DNA of 64,000 nt from Glutinoglossum americanum (Eukaryota > Ascomycota > Geoglossomycetes > Geoglossales > Geoglossaceae). The DNA is taken from NCBI GenBank assembly GCA_020080175.1, contig JAGHQL010000020.1, positions 15,181-79,180 on the forward strand, in the 5' to 3' direction. The notes beneath the pieces were generated by a model. It did not search any database. It was given only the letters and a program-made list of their open reading frames with translations, and was not told where the DNA came from. The translations under genes and the position numbers were made by a program. Shown here piece after piece: positions 10,511-23,067 of the stretch; the stretch's first letter is position 1, and each line of letters begins with the position of its first letter.

Positions 10511-11903
10511 TTACACATGCTGTGCTAGATTTTATATCGTGTTTGTGGTAAGGGAAAACACATCCGATACGACGAGAAAACATTTTGAACCGGGTCTTTA
10601 AACTAGGGCTTATTCGCATTATCTCTATAAGCGGTCTATTCTTAAGTCAAACAGGGAAAAGGTTTGTCCCACAAAAACAAACTCCCTTTGTTTTCTAGAT
10701 TGCTGTGGGAGGGGGGGTTTGAAAAGGATTGATAAGACATATGGAGCGTAATTACATGTACTGGGCCTCTCCGCTTCAAATATTTAGACAGTAATTAGAG
10801 TGTGTTAGAATAGTATGATATACCGTTGGTTGGTGGCTTGGCAAAGTCTGTAGCAAGAGCTTACTCGTGTGGGTTAAGGCATTCTGTGGATTAAAAAGTT
10901 GGGACTGAAAGGGTACTTCTTGGTCTCCATCATTAGGCAAATACGCAGCCCCGATAGTGTACTCCGCGGGGAGGTCAGGTTGCCCTAAGAGTCTCGAGAT
11001 CTCGGGGAGTCCATTTTTCCGGTGAACAGAGGAAAGATAAGTATAGAAGGCCTGACGGCTGTGTAGAGGTCATGGGAAGTGATCCAGTGTTCAATGCTCT
11101 TCTGATTTTGAACGATATGACTACCTGTTTGCGCAAACGAACCGCTTCGCCATACCGGGCGGAGCCAAGCCGCTGTGAAGCCATATGGATAAAAGGCTGG
11201 TTTAGGAGGTCCACTGCTGGATTCTCACAACAAATTGAGCATCAAGATATTGGCTGGAGAGTTATCTTCTTGAATAGCCGTAGTGCTATGGACGCTACCA
11301 TGGGAGCAGCCAATGGCCTTGAACAATGACCTCGTTGCGGGAACTTATCTAGAGGTATTCAGGCAGGTAAAGTGTCTAGGTGAATAAAATAGGGGATAAA
11401 ACTGGTTCCCTAGATCTGGTTCTGGCTCAGTCCAATGGTATCATGAAGCCAGAAAATTAGGTAGACGCTAAAATGACCTTTAGCAATGAGCCGCAGCCAT
11501 CCTCCCTAAATAGTCTCAGCGCCGATAGCTCATATGCATCCAAATCTCATAACTCGCAAGCTTAAAAATGATGGCACCATTTTAATGCAGCACCTTACAC
11601 AACCTCAAAAGCTTTCACAGCTTAGCTCTAACAATGGTTTGTTGGCATGAAAAAAAAAAAGGAGTAGTTCAGTTCCTGCTGTCACGATGAGCGATTCAAA
11701 TGATTTGGAGAATGAAGTTGGCAAATGGCAGTGGAATCGACTCTGGTAACTCTCACAAGAGTTTTTTTGCCTCCGGCCGAGCCTCAAACACTCTCTGATT
11801 AGCAATAATGCCTTATGAGGAACCACACCTGTGAAAAGTTAGAGATGTGCTAATAAAAGAGAAAACAGGTCTGGCGAAGATAAAAAGTAATTGAGAGCGA
11901 TTC
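10511..11903. other. Intergenic, no recognisable gene
   Basis: About 1.4 kb lying between two mobile-element relics. Several short open frames (for example 10975-11214 minus, 11072-11329 plus) overlap one another and show no domain. Nothing can be supported as a gene. Confidence 0.4.
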
Positions 11904-13657
11904 CTAAATGCTGAATACTGTCTGAGACTTGGCTGTATACCGGATGAGGGCAGACTGGACTCCGCAAGATATCCGGAGGAACCACATCAACATGTCTTCT
12001 AATAGCGTCAATTCGTGAGTACGAGGGCCCCGAGTGTGATTTGATAGGTGACTATTCCCAAGATAAAAGGGATACGTAATTAAGAGCAGGTCAGGCTCTA
12101 GGGTACCCACAACTTCATCTAGATCTCCATCTTAGTTAGACGGTGATCTTGGAGTAGGTGGATATCCTCGCTGTATGTAGAGAACCGTCAAGTCTGTTAT
12201 GACTCTGATATGGAGGCTACAGCGTTCCTGGTCAGTCGAATCAACTGAAAGCTAAGGTGTCGCATCAGCGATGCGAATTCTCTCCTTGGATGTATGTTGA
12301 ACCGTATTCAACATCGTTAGGTCTTCTATTAGTGTTGAAGGATGACGGTCCAGGGAACTGGCCCTCGATTTCCCTTGTGTCGATTGTATCGAAAAATTGC
12401 TCCCGTTCTTCGCGGAGCCTTTTCTACCTTTGATATTACTTTCAGCTTTAAGTTTTCTCTTTAACAGTTAGCCTAGGCGGTGGATTTCCATGCCCTCCGT
12501 GAGTTTGATCTTCGCATACTCTGGCTTTATCTCTGATCTTGGATCACTCCATCCCCGCTGCGGTTCCACAACACGCAACGGTTGTAATATCTGAGGCAAG
12601 TTATTATATGTTAGCACTTTAGAGCTAATGCGAAGCGACAGTGCCTACTATCGATAGTGTCTTGCCTAATATAATATGGTTTGAAGTCTTCATAGAAGCT
12701 CGCGGACCGGTCTACTTTCATGTAAGCATTTGAAACATCGTAAGGCAGAGACGTATCGGGTGACGCTCGGATGCCATCTATAGGACGAATAGATCGACGA
12801 AATATAGGAGAATCTAGAATAGTCTCCTTCCATCTCAGGTGGTGCAGGCTACTTCGTGGGTGGCTGACATTGGCTCTGTAAACGTGTTCTGGAGATTTTA
12901 ACTCTGGTGCCCCGAAGACATCGTCGTCGATTGCTAGTACAATAAGCTCCAAAGTGCCATCTTTGTTCACAGCACAGACAAGCCTTTCTATATAGCTTTA
13001 AGCTTTGAGGGCCTTCAGTAGACTCGGAAAGCGGAGATATTAACTTACACCTCTAACCCTACCGTACCCCACATCCCTTCGTATAACGGAACTTAGCTAC
13101 CATAACCAAATTATCGCAATGTGTTCTACTTGACCAACCCAGAATCACTAAGATTTTAGCCTCAAATGCCTCATTGCTTCCTTTCGCACAACCACTCTCA
13201 GCAATTACACCTATCCAGGAGGATGTATAGGCCACTTAGGTAGGAGTAACGACAGTGGTGCCCATTACCGTTCATGTGGGAAAAGTTCCAGTGTCAAAAA
13301 CTCATTGATTGGAGCATTTGGAAGAAGTTATTGACACTCATCACCGATAAACATTTCCGAGTCCCCTAAGTTGTGCTCTTCCTTTAATTGGCCGTGAATA
13401 TAAAGTAGCTCCATCAGAGGGTTACTTTCAACAACGTATCAAGGTGTGTCGAATATATTCGTTATCTCCCTGCTAGCTGAGCCTTCTAACTTTCGACTGG
13501 TCTTTTTGGAGTATACCATCCCTAGATTTCTCCAATTGGTTGCAACGCTATTCAATTTTGCTATATTGAACGTATTCATCTTCCAATCAAGGTAGTTCTC
13601 AAAATTCTGAGGAGCGCATGCTTCAAGACAGTTTTCTAGATCTTGATAAATTCGCAC
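11904..13657 (-). pseudogene. Decayed DUF3435 (FluG-type, tyrosine-recombinase-like) gene
   Basis: Pieces in family order, spread over different frames with stops between, cover about 1.75 kb. At 13657-13439 the N-terminal block reads FENYLDWKMN and LGMVYSKKTSRKLEG. At 12970-12611 comes the central domain: APELKSPEHVYR, SLHHLRWKETILDSPIFRR and DGIRASPDTSLPY. At about 12480-12290 is the region after the domain (EYAKIKLTEG, REEREQFFDTIDTREIEGQ). At 12110-11904, YPFYLGNSHLS fits a decayed form of the family's C-terminal CPFCLG zinc-finger segment. DUF3435 includes the captain recombinases of Starship elements, but also many dispersed relatives of unknown function. Several replacements fit G-to-A changes in TpG (Cys to Tyr) and CGG to CAG, as RIP would leave. 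Confidence 0.65.
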
Positions 13658-14288
13658 TGCCTGATAGCAGAATTAATTGCTGTTGGATAATGTGTGAACA
13701 CATTAAAGGAATCTCACCTATCGCTATCCGGTTACTTGTGGTATTGGCGCGCTTCTTTTGGCAAGGCGCCACTTCTTCAATCGGGCGATATAGTTATTCC
13801 GGCTTGCGATCGCGCTTGAGTTTTCGACGGTGAGCGGGCATGCTACAATTGTAAGGTTGACCCAGGACCAAGAATTGTCCCTGAACGGGATGCAGAATTT
13901 ATAACCAACAAGTGGTGTCTATCGAAGCCTAGTAGAGAGTGAAGGCGGCTGTTTTTAAGCTGCATTCTGGATGATTCGTATTGGTGAAGGTGGAGCTTCC
14001 GAGATGATTATGAACCGAAAATACGCGACTTCATTGGAAACGTACAAGGGTCAAGAAAGAGCGGCAGGACCAAGATTTTGAATTCCTTTTTACTGAATGC
14101 GCGGCTTTGGGCATCGAGAGCACAAAGCGGATAGGCATTAAAAACGGCGGCAGGAGCACCGAGATTGGATCCCTTTTCGCTGATATCTACATTGGCCACT
14201 ATAATATCATCGCCTCGCAACAAGGAAACCTTACACGCCGCACTGGCCAAAACCTGGCGAAACCACCGGCCACAAAAACGCCGCTATC
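13658..14288. other. Intergenic, EDC3 promoter region
   Basis: About 630 bp between the DUF3435 relic and EDC3. It must carry the EDC3 promoter and leader. Short overlapping open frames (13618-13833, 14008-14250) show no domain. The relic's extreme N-terminus may extend into its first part. Confidence 0.4.
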
Positions 14289-16911
14289 ATGGCCGACCAG
14301 TTTATCGGTCTGACCGTACTTGTGAAGTTGAAATCACCACCTAACACCGAGCTCCGGGGTCTAGTCGCCAATGTCGCTGGTCAGCAATTAACGCTTCGAG
14401 ATGGTGAGCGGCTGAGACCATCCCAGACATGAACTATTGAATTCTGCTTCCCTGGGAATTGCTGCTGATACGTCTGCCTTTAGTGTTCTTTCCGCGATCG
14501 GGTCATCAAGTACCTGAGCGTTGTATCAATAGCTCTGAGATCTTAGATCTTGATATCGTGCGCCAGCCCACTGTCCCCGATCATCAAACGATAGCTACGC
14601 CGGCTGCTCCTCAACTTACTCAACCTCATCCGTTTCAGCAAGTCTACTCCGGTCCCTATATTCCTCAGCCTCCCCAGAATGCTACAAATCAACAATTTGG
14701 AATCACAAATACATCAGCATCGCAAGGGCTAGGACCTTTCCTTGACCCTGCGATACTTAGTTTTGGGAGGAAGCCTATGGCGACCTCTCAGGGTATGGTT
14801 ATTCCTACACCGGTTAAGCAACAGACTCTGCTCGTACCGAAGGAACCCCTTGCTGAAGCCGTGAGCCCTGCATGTACGAGCCCGTTGTTACCAACTGAAG
14901 TCAAGCTCAAGGGCCCTACTTCTATTGTTGGATCTATAAAATCTCGGACTAATGGGACATCGGCTACTCTCACGGCTCCATTCAACGATCTGGATCTAAA
15001 TACTGATACGGATGCTCCCGAGACTGATGGCCCGGAACCCATTCCTCAGCTAGGACGGAGAGAGAGCGTCCAGACAGTAAAAGCACATCCACAGACACAG
15101 GTGGAGGTTAAGATTGAGGGCTATACAGGGAAGCGAAGTCGAAGAGGAGGTAGGGGAAAGAAAGATGCAGCCACACAGAATCGGAAAATCGGTTCAGTTG
15201 ACGTTGGTCCAGGAGAGACCCCGCAATCTCCACAGCGGAAGAAAGAGCGAGGATCCGAGCGCAGCAAACGCTGGCGCCAGAATCAGCCTGAGGAACCGGA
15301 GATTCCGGAGCCGTATACTCCAGGGGTGATCAGTGGCTCTGTCGCGCGTGCGGCTGTGAACTCATCGAGACGAAAGGCTCGAAAACAACGGACGGTACAG
15401 GGAGATGACCAAGACGGGTGGGCTACCGAGGAAGCTACCGACATTCAGGGCATGGGAGAATTTGACTTTCAAGGAAACCTGTCGAAATTTGACAAACGCA
15501 CTGTCTTCAACCAGATAAAGGCTGATGACAACACCGCAGAAAACGAGCGGTTAGTGAGTTTCAATCGGCTCCCCAGATCCAGACAAATGGTGTTAACTGC
15601 AAAGAACTTACCCCATTCTGAAAACGTTCTTGGGCCAGCGAATGGAGCTGGGGACTGGGATAGTGAGGCTGAGGATAGTGACGGAGGCGAGGAGACGAGC
15701 GACATTGATAGTGGTAAGGCTGGCAGCGGGAGAAGTGCCCGAAGGGTCTTGTCGAGGCAATCAGTTAAACGCTTACCTTCAAGAAAAGGAAGCCAGGTGA
15801 CTGTGATGTCCGGTAATAACCCGATGACATCGTCTACCCAGATACTTAGCTTCTTGAACCGGGGACATCACTCATCTTCCCATGGCTCAAGCTCAAAACC
15901 AACCAAGGACTCTCCTTCAGCATCGCCATTTCGTTCCTCTGCCCCGTCAAAGCCTTCGCTGCGCCTTGTTCCGTCGAATCGGCCCTGCCCCGTCATCAAC
16001 CCGATCCAAATGCTTGAAGTCGAGCATGCCAATGAGGTGAAGCTTGGATTGACTGAGGTCATGATGACGGAAAATGCGGCTAGGGGGATTGCGGAAGTTG
16101 CATTCTTAATGCTCAACCCTGGTGGAAGGCGTCTGGCGACGGAGAACCATAACGCGCCACCCGTTGTGGTCGTCCTTGCTGGGAATAATCGAAATGGTGC
16201 GCGCGCAGTGGCTGGGGGTCGGCATCTCCAAAATCACGGTGCAATTGTTGTGGTATGCGTTCTTGATCCAGATCGTCATGAAGAACTTTTCGAGGATATG
16301 CACCGGCAGATCAACTTATTTTGTAGTATTGGTGGCACCTTAACGAGATTGGAACGACTAGGTGAAGATTTGAAAGAGCTCGAGTCACCTCCTGAGCTTA
16401 TTATTGATGGTTTATTGGGCCCGCATGTTTCATATAAGGATCTAAGGTCTGATGATCAAGCCACGGCTTCTGAACTCATTGCGTGGGCGCGTAAGAGCAA
16501 GGCTAGCATATTGGCAATCGACTTGCCTAGCGGTCTTGATCCCTCTACTGGTGGGTCTACTCTCTCCTGGAATTTTGTCCCCGTCGTAGCTCAGCCATGC
16601 ACAATACATGGCGCCACTGCGTGACTGGCTTGGTCTTATTAACTTATTATCTAGGTGAGGTCACGGTTGGCGATGTTGCATCTCTGCATGCACGTACGAA
16701 GTTCGTGGTGTCAATGGGTGCTCCCAAGACTGGCCTACTGAATGCCCTGATCTCGGGTAAAGGACAATCATGGCAGCTTTTTGTTGCTGACATTGGTCTG
16801 GGCAATGCCACTTGGAAAGAAAAGGGACCAAGGAGGAACCAGGGAATAGAATTTGGTAGTAGGTGGGTGGTGGGGCTGAGGTTCCAGGGTGGGGAGATCG
16901 TGGAGATTTGA
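14289..16911 (+). CDS. edc3: Enhancer of mRNA decapping 3 (Edc3)
   Basis: Scaffold protein of the mRNA decapping complex in P-bodies; it binds Dcp2 and the helicase Dhh1 in known relatives. Three exons, 14289-14403, 14484-16550 and 16655-16911, give 812 residues. The N-terminal LSm domain starts in exon 1 (MADQFIGLTVLVKLKSPP) and continues across the intron as LRDVFFPRSGHQVP. A long disordered stretch follows, rich in Pro, Ser and charged residues. The FDF motif is plain near residue 364 (FDFQGNLSKFDKRTVFNQI). The C-terminal YjeF-N domain runs from about 545 to the end, with AIDLPSGLDPSTG split by intron 2 and FVVSMGAPKTGLL after it. The domain order is complete for the family. Confidence 0.92.
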
Positions 16912-17200
16912 ACTTTTGGCGTTTCCTTCGGTAATGGGTATAATATGGTGCCTAACGATGGTTGGTGGGGCGTTTACCTGTGCTTGAAGCAAGGGATAGA
17001 GCAATCGCAATTTAAAAAGAATAAGAAAAAGGGCTTCTTAAGCATATTTTAACCTCCGTAGACCGTATAATGCTCAGCCTAGTGCGGAGTACAAGGAAGG
17101 GTATATATATACAAAGATCGAGGTGGTGATAATGTGTAGGTATCACGGAGTTTGCCGGTCCAAAAATCAACAACAACCGTAGAAGCAACGACCAGCAACG

Positions 17201-19163
17201 ATGGGAAAGGGTACGTGCATATACCGAACGAATTTCTCATGACCTGGATGTAGCCGCCCTGCTGACTATGATCTCTCTTTAGGGACGGACAAGCTTTATG
17301 TAAATTTCCTTGCGCTTACTTGGACGTCCAGAGTTAACCTCCTTTAGATTACCCATTCAGAGTGGTCATCCTCTGATGCCTACTCTGCCAGCAGTGGATC
17401 AGGGACCGCGAGACCCAAAGCCGCTGGTGCAGGTTTCAAGCGCCTCCCCTTCAATTTCTGCGCCGTGTCCCTCCAGCCTTTCGAGCATCCAGTCTGCACG
17501 GCCGACGGAACGATTTTCGACCTAACGAACATCCTCCCCTGGCTCAAGAAACATGGCACAAACCCTGTCACAGGAACGAATTTGGACTCGAAAGAGCTCA
17601 TCAAGCTGCACTTCCATAAGAATGACGATGGGGAATACGTGGATCCGGTGACGTATAAGGTGTTTACGGATAACACGCATATTGTCGCGCTTCGTAATAC
17701 GGGCAACGTATTTGCGTGGGATACGGTGGAGAGGCTGAACATCAAGGCGAAGATGTGGCAGGATCTTGTCAGCGATGAGGCGTTCGGGCGCGCAGATATC
17801 ATTACACTGCAGGATCCGCAGAACGTTGGGAGTCGCGACCTGGGCTCGTTCAAGTACCTTCAGGATGGCGTGTCAGCCTTGACACCGGAGCAAGAGGCCG
17901 AGCGCGCAGATCCCCTCAGTGGGATCAACCTCAGGGCCACTGGATCCGCGGCCAAAGTCCTAGCCGCCAAACAGGCAGTCGTGAAGGCTAGAGCAGCCAG
18001 GACCAGTGACTCAAACCACAACCCTACCCTCCCATCTAAGGGATCTCAAGTAACACCCAAAACCTCCACTACACCGGCCCACCGGCCAAAAGCCAACGTC
18101 CCCTACAATGCCGCAGGTCACACAACCGGTAAGGCCGCAGCCTCGTTCACCAGTACAGGGCTCACGCCCCATACGTCCCTTGAACGCGCTCTCCTAACAG
18201 ACGAGGAATACATGCTCAAACCGCGGCGTGTGAAGATCAAGGGATACGCACGGATCCAGACATCGCTCGGGGATGTGAACGTCGAGCTGCATACGGAATA
18301 CGCGCCTAAGGCGGTATATAACTTTGTGCAGCTGGCCAAGAAGGGGTATTACCGGGATACTACTTTCCATCGGAATATCAGAAATTTTATGGTGAGCTGC
18401 GTTGACATAATATCCTGTGCCGATCTAGGGGGTGGGCGGCTGATGCGATACGAGGGTTGTAGATTCAAGGTGGTGACCCGACTGGTACGGGGAAGGGAGG
18501 AACGAGCTACTGGGGCAAGAACTTCAACGATGAATTTGATGGCCCTTTGACCCACGATGCTCGCGGCATCCTCTCTATGGCCAATAAAGGCAAAAACACA
18601 AATTCCAGCCAATTGTACGTCTCCATAACCCCCCTTCACAACCCCACTGCTACTCTCCCCACTCACTCCACCACAGTTTCATAACCTACCGCCCCGCCAA
18701 ACACCTCGACCGCAAACACACCATCTTCGGCCACGTAGTCGACGGCACCGACACGCTCTCGCGCCTCGAAGCCGCAAAAACAAACCCCAACGACGGTGAC
18801 CGGCCCATCGAGGCCATCCGCATAATCGACGTTGTGATATTCATCGATCCGTTTGAAGAGTTCTTGAAGAAGAGGAAGGAGGTCGAGGAGGGGGAGAGGG
18901 AGAGGGAGATTTTGAGGGGGGAGGGAGGCGCTGAGGATGAGAGGGTTTCTTGGACCGGGAAGAGGGTTAGGGATGCGGGCGGTGGGGTGGCGGAGAGGCG
19001 CGGTGAAAGTGCGGGCGTAGGGAAGTATTTGAAGGCTGGGGGTTCTGGGAAAGGGGATGGCGGGGGGGAGGTCGTGGTGGAGGAGTGGGAGGGGTTGGGC
19101 GAGGAGCCTGTTAAGAAGAAAGCTAGGGGTAATGGGGGGTTTGGGAATTTCGACGCTTGGTAG
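17201..19163 (+). CDS. cyp8: U-box cyclophilin, peptidyl-prolyl isomerase-like 2
   Basis: Peptidyl-prolyl cis-trans isomerase of the PPIL2/Cyp8 family, which pairs a U-box (ubiquitin ligase type) with a cyclophilin domain and is linked to the spliceosome in other eukaryotes. Five exons: 17201-17210, 17283-17299, 17348-18391, 18463-18614 and 18677-19163, totalling 569 residues. The first two are micro-exons of 10 and 17 bp coding MGKGTDKLY, the family's conserved start. The U-box lies at about residues 48-100 ([18 protein letters not shown]). The cyclophilin domain begins near 304 with [17 protein letters not shown] and includes [24 protein letters not shown] and NTNSSQFFITYRP. The tail is a low-complexity charged segment ([13 protein letters not shown]) ending FGNFDAW. 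It converges with hem3. Confidence 0.93.
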
Positions 19164-19365
19164 TCTATATATCTCAGAAATAGTAGTCAGTCACTTCACC
19201 GGTGTAAGAAATATTTCTGGGATATGCTCTTTTTTTTTTCCCCTCTGGTGGGTAAAGGGAGGAGAATAAGAGGGAAAGGAAATGGTGCAGATATGCATAG
19301 TATAAAGTCCTAGCACCGAACTCCCTTCCCATTCCCGAGGCATCCCCTCCCCCAACCCCATTACT

Positions 19366-20479
19366 TCAATCCCCATCCCCAGCACCCCTCTTCTTCTGCC
19401 CAATAGCCTCTAAAATCCTCCCCGCCCCCCTCTCCACCAACTCCCCAGCCACCTCCCTCCCAAACGCCTCCGCCTCCTCTACACTCCCCACCCTCCCTTC
19501 CCGCAGCCCTTCCACCGACTCCCCCCCATCAAGGCTCACAACCACAACGCGCATCCTCAGCGCCTGCACCCCAACCCACTCCGTCTCCACACCGATGGGC
19601 ACGCTGCACCCCCCTTCGAGCGTCCGCATCACCGCCCGCTCCGCGAGACACGCCAGCGTAGTCGGCACGTGAACCAGCGGCTCGAGCAGCCTCCGCATCC
19701 GCTCGTCGCCGGCCCTGATCTCGACGCCCAGCGCTCCCTGCCCTACGGCGTGCATCACGCCGCCGTTCGCGTAGTCCAGGTACGCCGTGATGCGCTCGCT
19801 GAGGCCCAGCCTCTTCAGCCCCGCTGCGGCTAGCACGAGCGCGGTGTACGCGCCGCCTTCCGCGTCTAGCTTCGCGAGGCGGGTCCCGACGTTGCCGCGC
19901 ACGTCGGCGAAGTGGAGGTGGGGGTTTTTTCGGGCGATCTGGGCGGAGCGGCGGACGGAGGATGTGCCGATTGTGGAGCCGGGGGGGAGAGTGGAGAGGG
20001 TTGTTGTTGCTGTTTGCGGGAGGGAGGATTTTAGGACGAGGGCGTCGCGGGGGTCTTCGCGGGGCAGGATGGCGCCTAGGGCGCAGGTCGGGGGGAGGAG
20101 TGTTGGCATATCTGCGTATCGGGCGTGGCCGCCGATTAGTGTATGTATATGGGAGAGATGGCAGAGGACAAGACCGACCTTTCAGCGAATGCACAATTAA
20201 ATCCAATTCCCCCCCAACCAACCCGGCCTCCAGCTCATGAGTCCAGAGACTCTTCGCCCCGAAGTCGTGGAGTGGTGTCACTTGGTTCTTGTCCCCCATG
20301 GTGTTCATGGCGTGGATTTCATATTTCAGGTCCGGCCATGCGGATTGGAGGGCATCGTGCACGATTTGGGTCTGGATGAGCGCGAGGACGGATTTGCGGG
20401 ACCCGATGTGGATCGTGGTTGGGGTGGTGCTGGAGGACGGCGGTTGAGGGTCGATTGGAGTTGCTGGCAGAGATGCCAT
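19366..20479 (-). CDS. hem3: Hydroxymethylbilane synthase (porphobilinogen deaminase)
   Basis: Third step of heme synthesis: joins four porphobilinogen units into hydroxymethylbilane in the cytosol. Two exons, 20479-20179 and 20111-19366, with a 67-bp intron (branch point CACTAATC), give 348 residues, normal for the family. Visible family blocks are HIGSRKSVLALIQTQIV, NTMGDKNQV, DFGAKSLWTHELE, LDLIVHSLKDMPT (across the intron), GTSSVRRSAQI and DVRGNVGTRLAKL. The dipyrromethane cofactor cysteine is in LEGGCSVPIG. The start at 20479 sits just before MASLPATPID; longer upstream reading is not needed. The coding strand is strongly C-rich at third positions, which creates long spurious open frames on both strands. 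Its promoter lies in the 570 bp before nde1's 3' end. Confidence 0.95.
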
Positions 20480-21051
20480 TTTAGTTGGTTCGGTGGGGAG
20501 GGAGAAAAAAAGGGCTTTGGTGGGGGTTTGGAAAAGCCAAGCCTCAAGGCGGTGAAGAATATTGCTGCAGGTACAACATACCCCCATCGATAAAAATCCC
20601 CCCCCGATCTTGTTATTGCTTGATCCAACTCCCACAGGTCGACACATAAACACAAGCAAACACGCCTCACCTCAATTCTCACGAGTGGATGCTTTTAGGC
20701 CTCAAATTTCCTTTTTAATCATACCAGCCGCCATGCGAAATGTCGTTACATCGGGCTAAACGTCTTCTAGAGTGAAAGCCAAAGGAATTCACTCCATTCT
20801 ATAGCCCAAATAGAAAAAAGGCCGTGCTAGCAGTAATACCTGGTGACGTTGACGGAAACGGAGATGAAAAACAAGAGATGCAACTACCGGAAGTCTCTCC
20901 GTCTCTACAAACCGTTAAAACACGGATGGCGGGAAGATCAAGGAAAAGAAGTGGGGGAGCTCCCAGATGGAAAGACGTGCGCCTTGATGCCAGTGTCGTA
21001 GAGGGTTGCTAAGTTCTATGGGGAAGAGACAAACGACAAACGGGAAGTGCA
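20480..21051. other. hem3 promoter region
   Basis: About 570 bp between the hem3 start and the nde1 stop; both genes are on the minus strand. No gene, RNA or clear regulatory motif recognised. Confidence 0.5.
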
Positions 21052-23067
21052 CTATTCACGAGATACATCCCGTCCGAAGATCTTGGCCTTTAGCCAATCC
21101 ACAACAACTAAGATTCGGTTACGGGCTGATTGGTAATAGCACCTTGTTAGCCAACTCGCATTATATATGAAGAGAGGGGAGAGGAGAGAGGAGAGAGAGA
21201 GGAGAGGAGAAAAACATACTGCTAAAGCACATGCTCAAGTACGCACTCCGCCAGAAGAGATACGTCAGCCCACCACCCGTCGCAAAGTTGCCATTGAGCC
21301 AGCTGATGTCAGCCACTGCCCTATCACTCCCAATGTACGCTAAACTGCCTTGGTGCGTGTACTCAAACGCTCCCATCTGCTTCACGCGCCCGAGCTGCTT
21401 CCCACGAGCTTGAACCTGCGCCTCTAGCCGCGTGTACTCTTCCTGATCCGAGGCCGCCACTTTGAGTTCCGACAGGCGGTTAAGCTCCTCCTCAAGTATC
21501 TGGGTCTTGGCCATGGAATTAAAAAGGCGAGCGAGGAAAGCACCTTCTTGAGAGGCGACCTGCGCTGTCGGAGCGTACTTCGTCGACGAACAGTCTCCAA
21601 GTGCCCAGATGTTCTCCGTACCGTCAACGACGAGATATTCGTTCACTGCCAATCCTCGACGGGAGTTCTTCTGCGCTGGGATCCGGCTCATCAGGTCCCT
21701 GACCACTGGGCGAATAGCGTTTCCAGTCGCCCATACTAGAAGCCCATAAGGCATTATCTCTAGGGACTTTGAGCCGTCAGGGCGGGTGACCTCTGCCTCA
21801 ATGGTCTTGTCGGTGACCTTCTTCACCATCGTCTTTGTCCGAACTGTGATTTTCTCATCGTTGAAGACCTTCTCGGTGTAGTCGATAAGCGTCTTGGAGA
21901 ACATGGGCAATACCTTAAAGCAATTGTCAGCTATGCGACCAAGGACTTCGGGTATCCAACAGGTATTTCTCACATTAGGGAGGGCTTCGACCAGCGTCAC
22001 ATGAAATTTATCAGTGATTTCAGGGATCCACTTTTTGAGATCCTCCTCGAAGAAATCTTGGAGCTCGCCAGCAAATTCGACGCCAGTGGGTCCACCGCCA
22101 ACCACGACCATGTGCAATAGCCGTTCAATTTCCTCTGGGCTTTGATCCTTAAAGGTGGCGGTCTCGACACAGTCCATAATCTTCTTCCGGATTGCCTGCG
22201 CATCTCCAACCTCTTTGAGAAAGCACGAGTGTTCCCTGACACCCGGGATGCCTACATGTAAAGTCAGCGCAATTTGCTACCACCAAGACGCGCATATATT
22301 ATTATACCAAAAGTTGCATTCGTTGCACCAACCGCAACGACTAACATGTCATAAGGAACCTCGGTCTGGCTGATATCCCCCTTAATATCCGAATCGTCAC
22401 TGATGTGTACCACCTTCTTCTCGTGGTCAATCTTCGTGGCCTCCGCCTCATAGAATTTCACCGCAGCCTTCTTATGCCGTAAGATGTTCCGGAGGGGCTC
22501 CATGATGGAGCGATGCTCAATTGTGCCTGTCGTGCAAGAGGGCAACAGAGGAGTAAAAAGGAAGAAATTGCGGGGCGAGATAACGACAACATTGTAGTTC
22601 TCAGTGTCAAGCTTCTTGAGCAGGGATACGGCTCCCCAACCACTCCCTGTTGCGAGTGTCAATCGACGTCAGCCGCCAACTTAAGAAGCAGTCACGACTA
22701 GAGCCTCACCTAGGACCACGAGCGTTTTCTTGTCTGGACCCGGCTCCTGTTGATCCGACGGATGCCGCAAGTCATAGATTTGATAGGCCAGGAAGACAGC
22801 TCCACCAACGACATAGACGTACGTCAGACGCCGGGCCCACCGAAGGAAGGGGAATCTCTTCTTCTTTGGCGGTTCCGCTGCGTCGGCGAATGCTCTCCGA
22901 AACGATTGTTGAGCCACCAGGGAGGTGCGATTGAGAGAAGGTATGGGTCGCGCTCTCGTCACGAATGCTCTGCGCGAGCCGCTACAGGCATGCCCAGCCG
23001 AAGTCCTAAGCCCAGCAACGGCAGCTGCCGAAGCCATTGGGAGCCTGTGAGCTATCGCGATTGTCAT
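21052..23067 (-). CDS. nde1: External alternative NADH dehydrogenase (NDH-2), mitochondrial
   Basis: Rotenone-insensitive NADH:ubiquinone oxidoreductase of the mitochondrial inner membrane; it passes electrons from NADH to quinone without pumping protons. Four exons, 23067-22710, 22646-22308, 22251-21220 and 21125-21052, give 600 residues with all phases agreeing. The Arg/Ser-rich N-terminus is a mitochondrial targeting sequence, followed by a membrane helix (YVYVVGGAVFLAYQIYDL) that suggests the external-facing Nde type. The FAD-binding loop is LVVLGSGWGAVSLL, built across intron 1. The NADH-binding loop is VVVGGGPTGVEFAGEL. The C-terminus reads YLSMCFSTRNRILVVVDWLK and ends GRDVSRE, as usual for the family. 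A second in-frame ATG at 23037 could be the true start. Confidence 0.93.

Noticed and set aside
19529-20659. 376-codon frame over hem3 and other long frames on both strands there
   Set aside because: It includes the true first exon of hem3, but past the intron it runs in the wrong frame; the Arg/Pro-rich remainder is a shadow produced by C-rich third codon positions.
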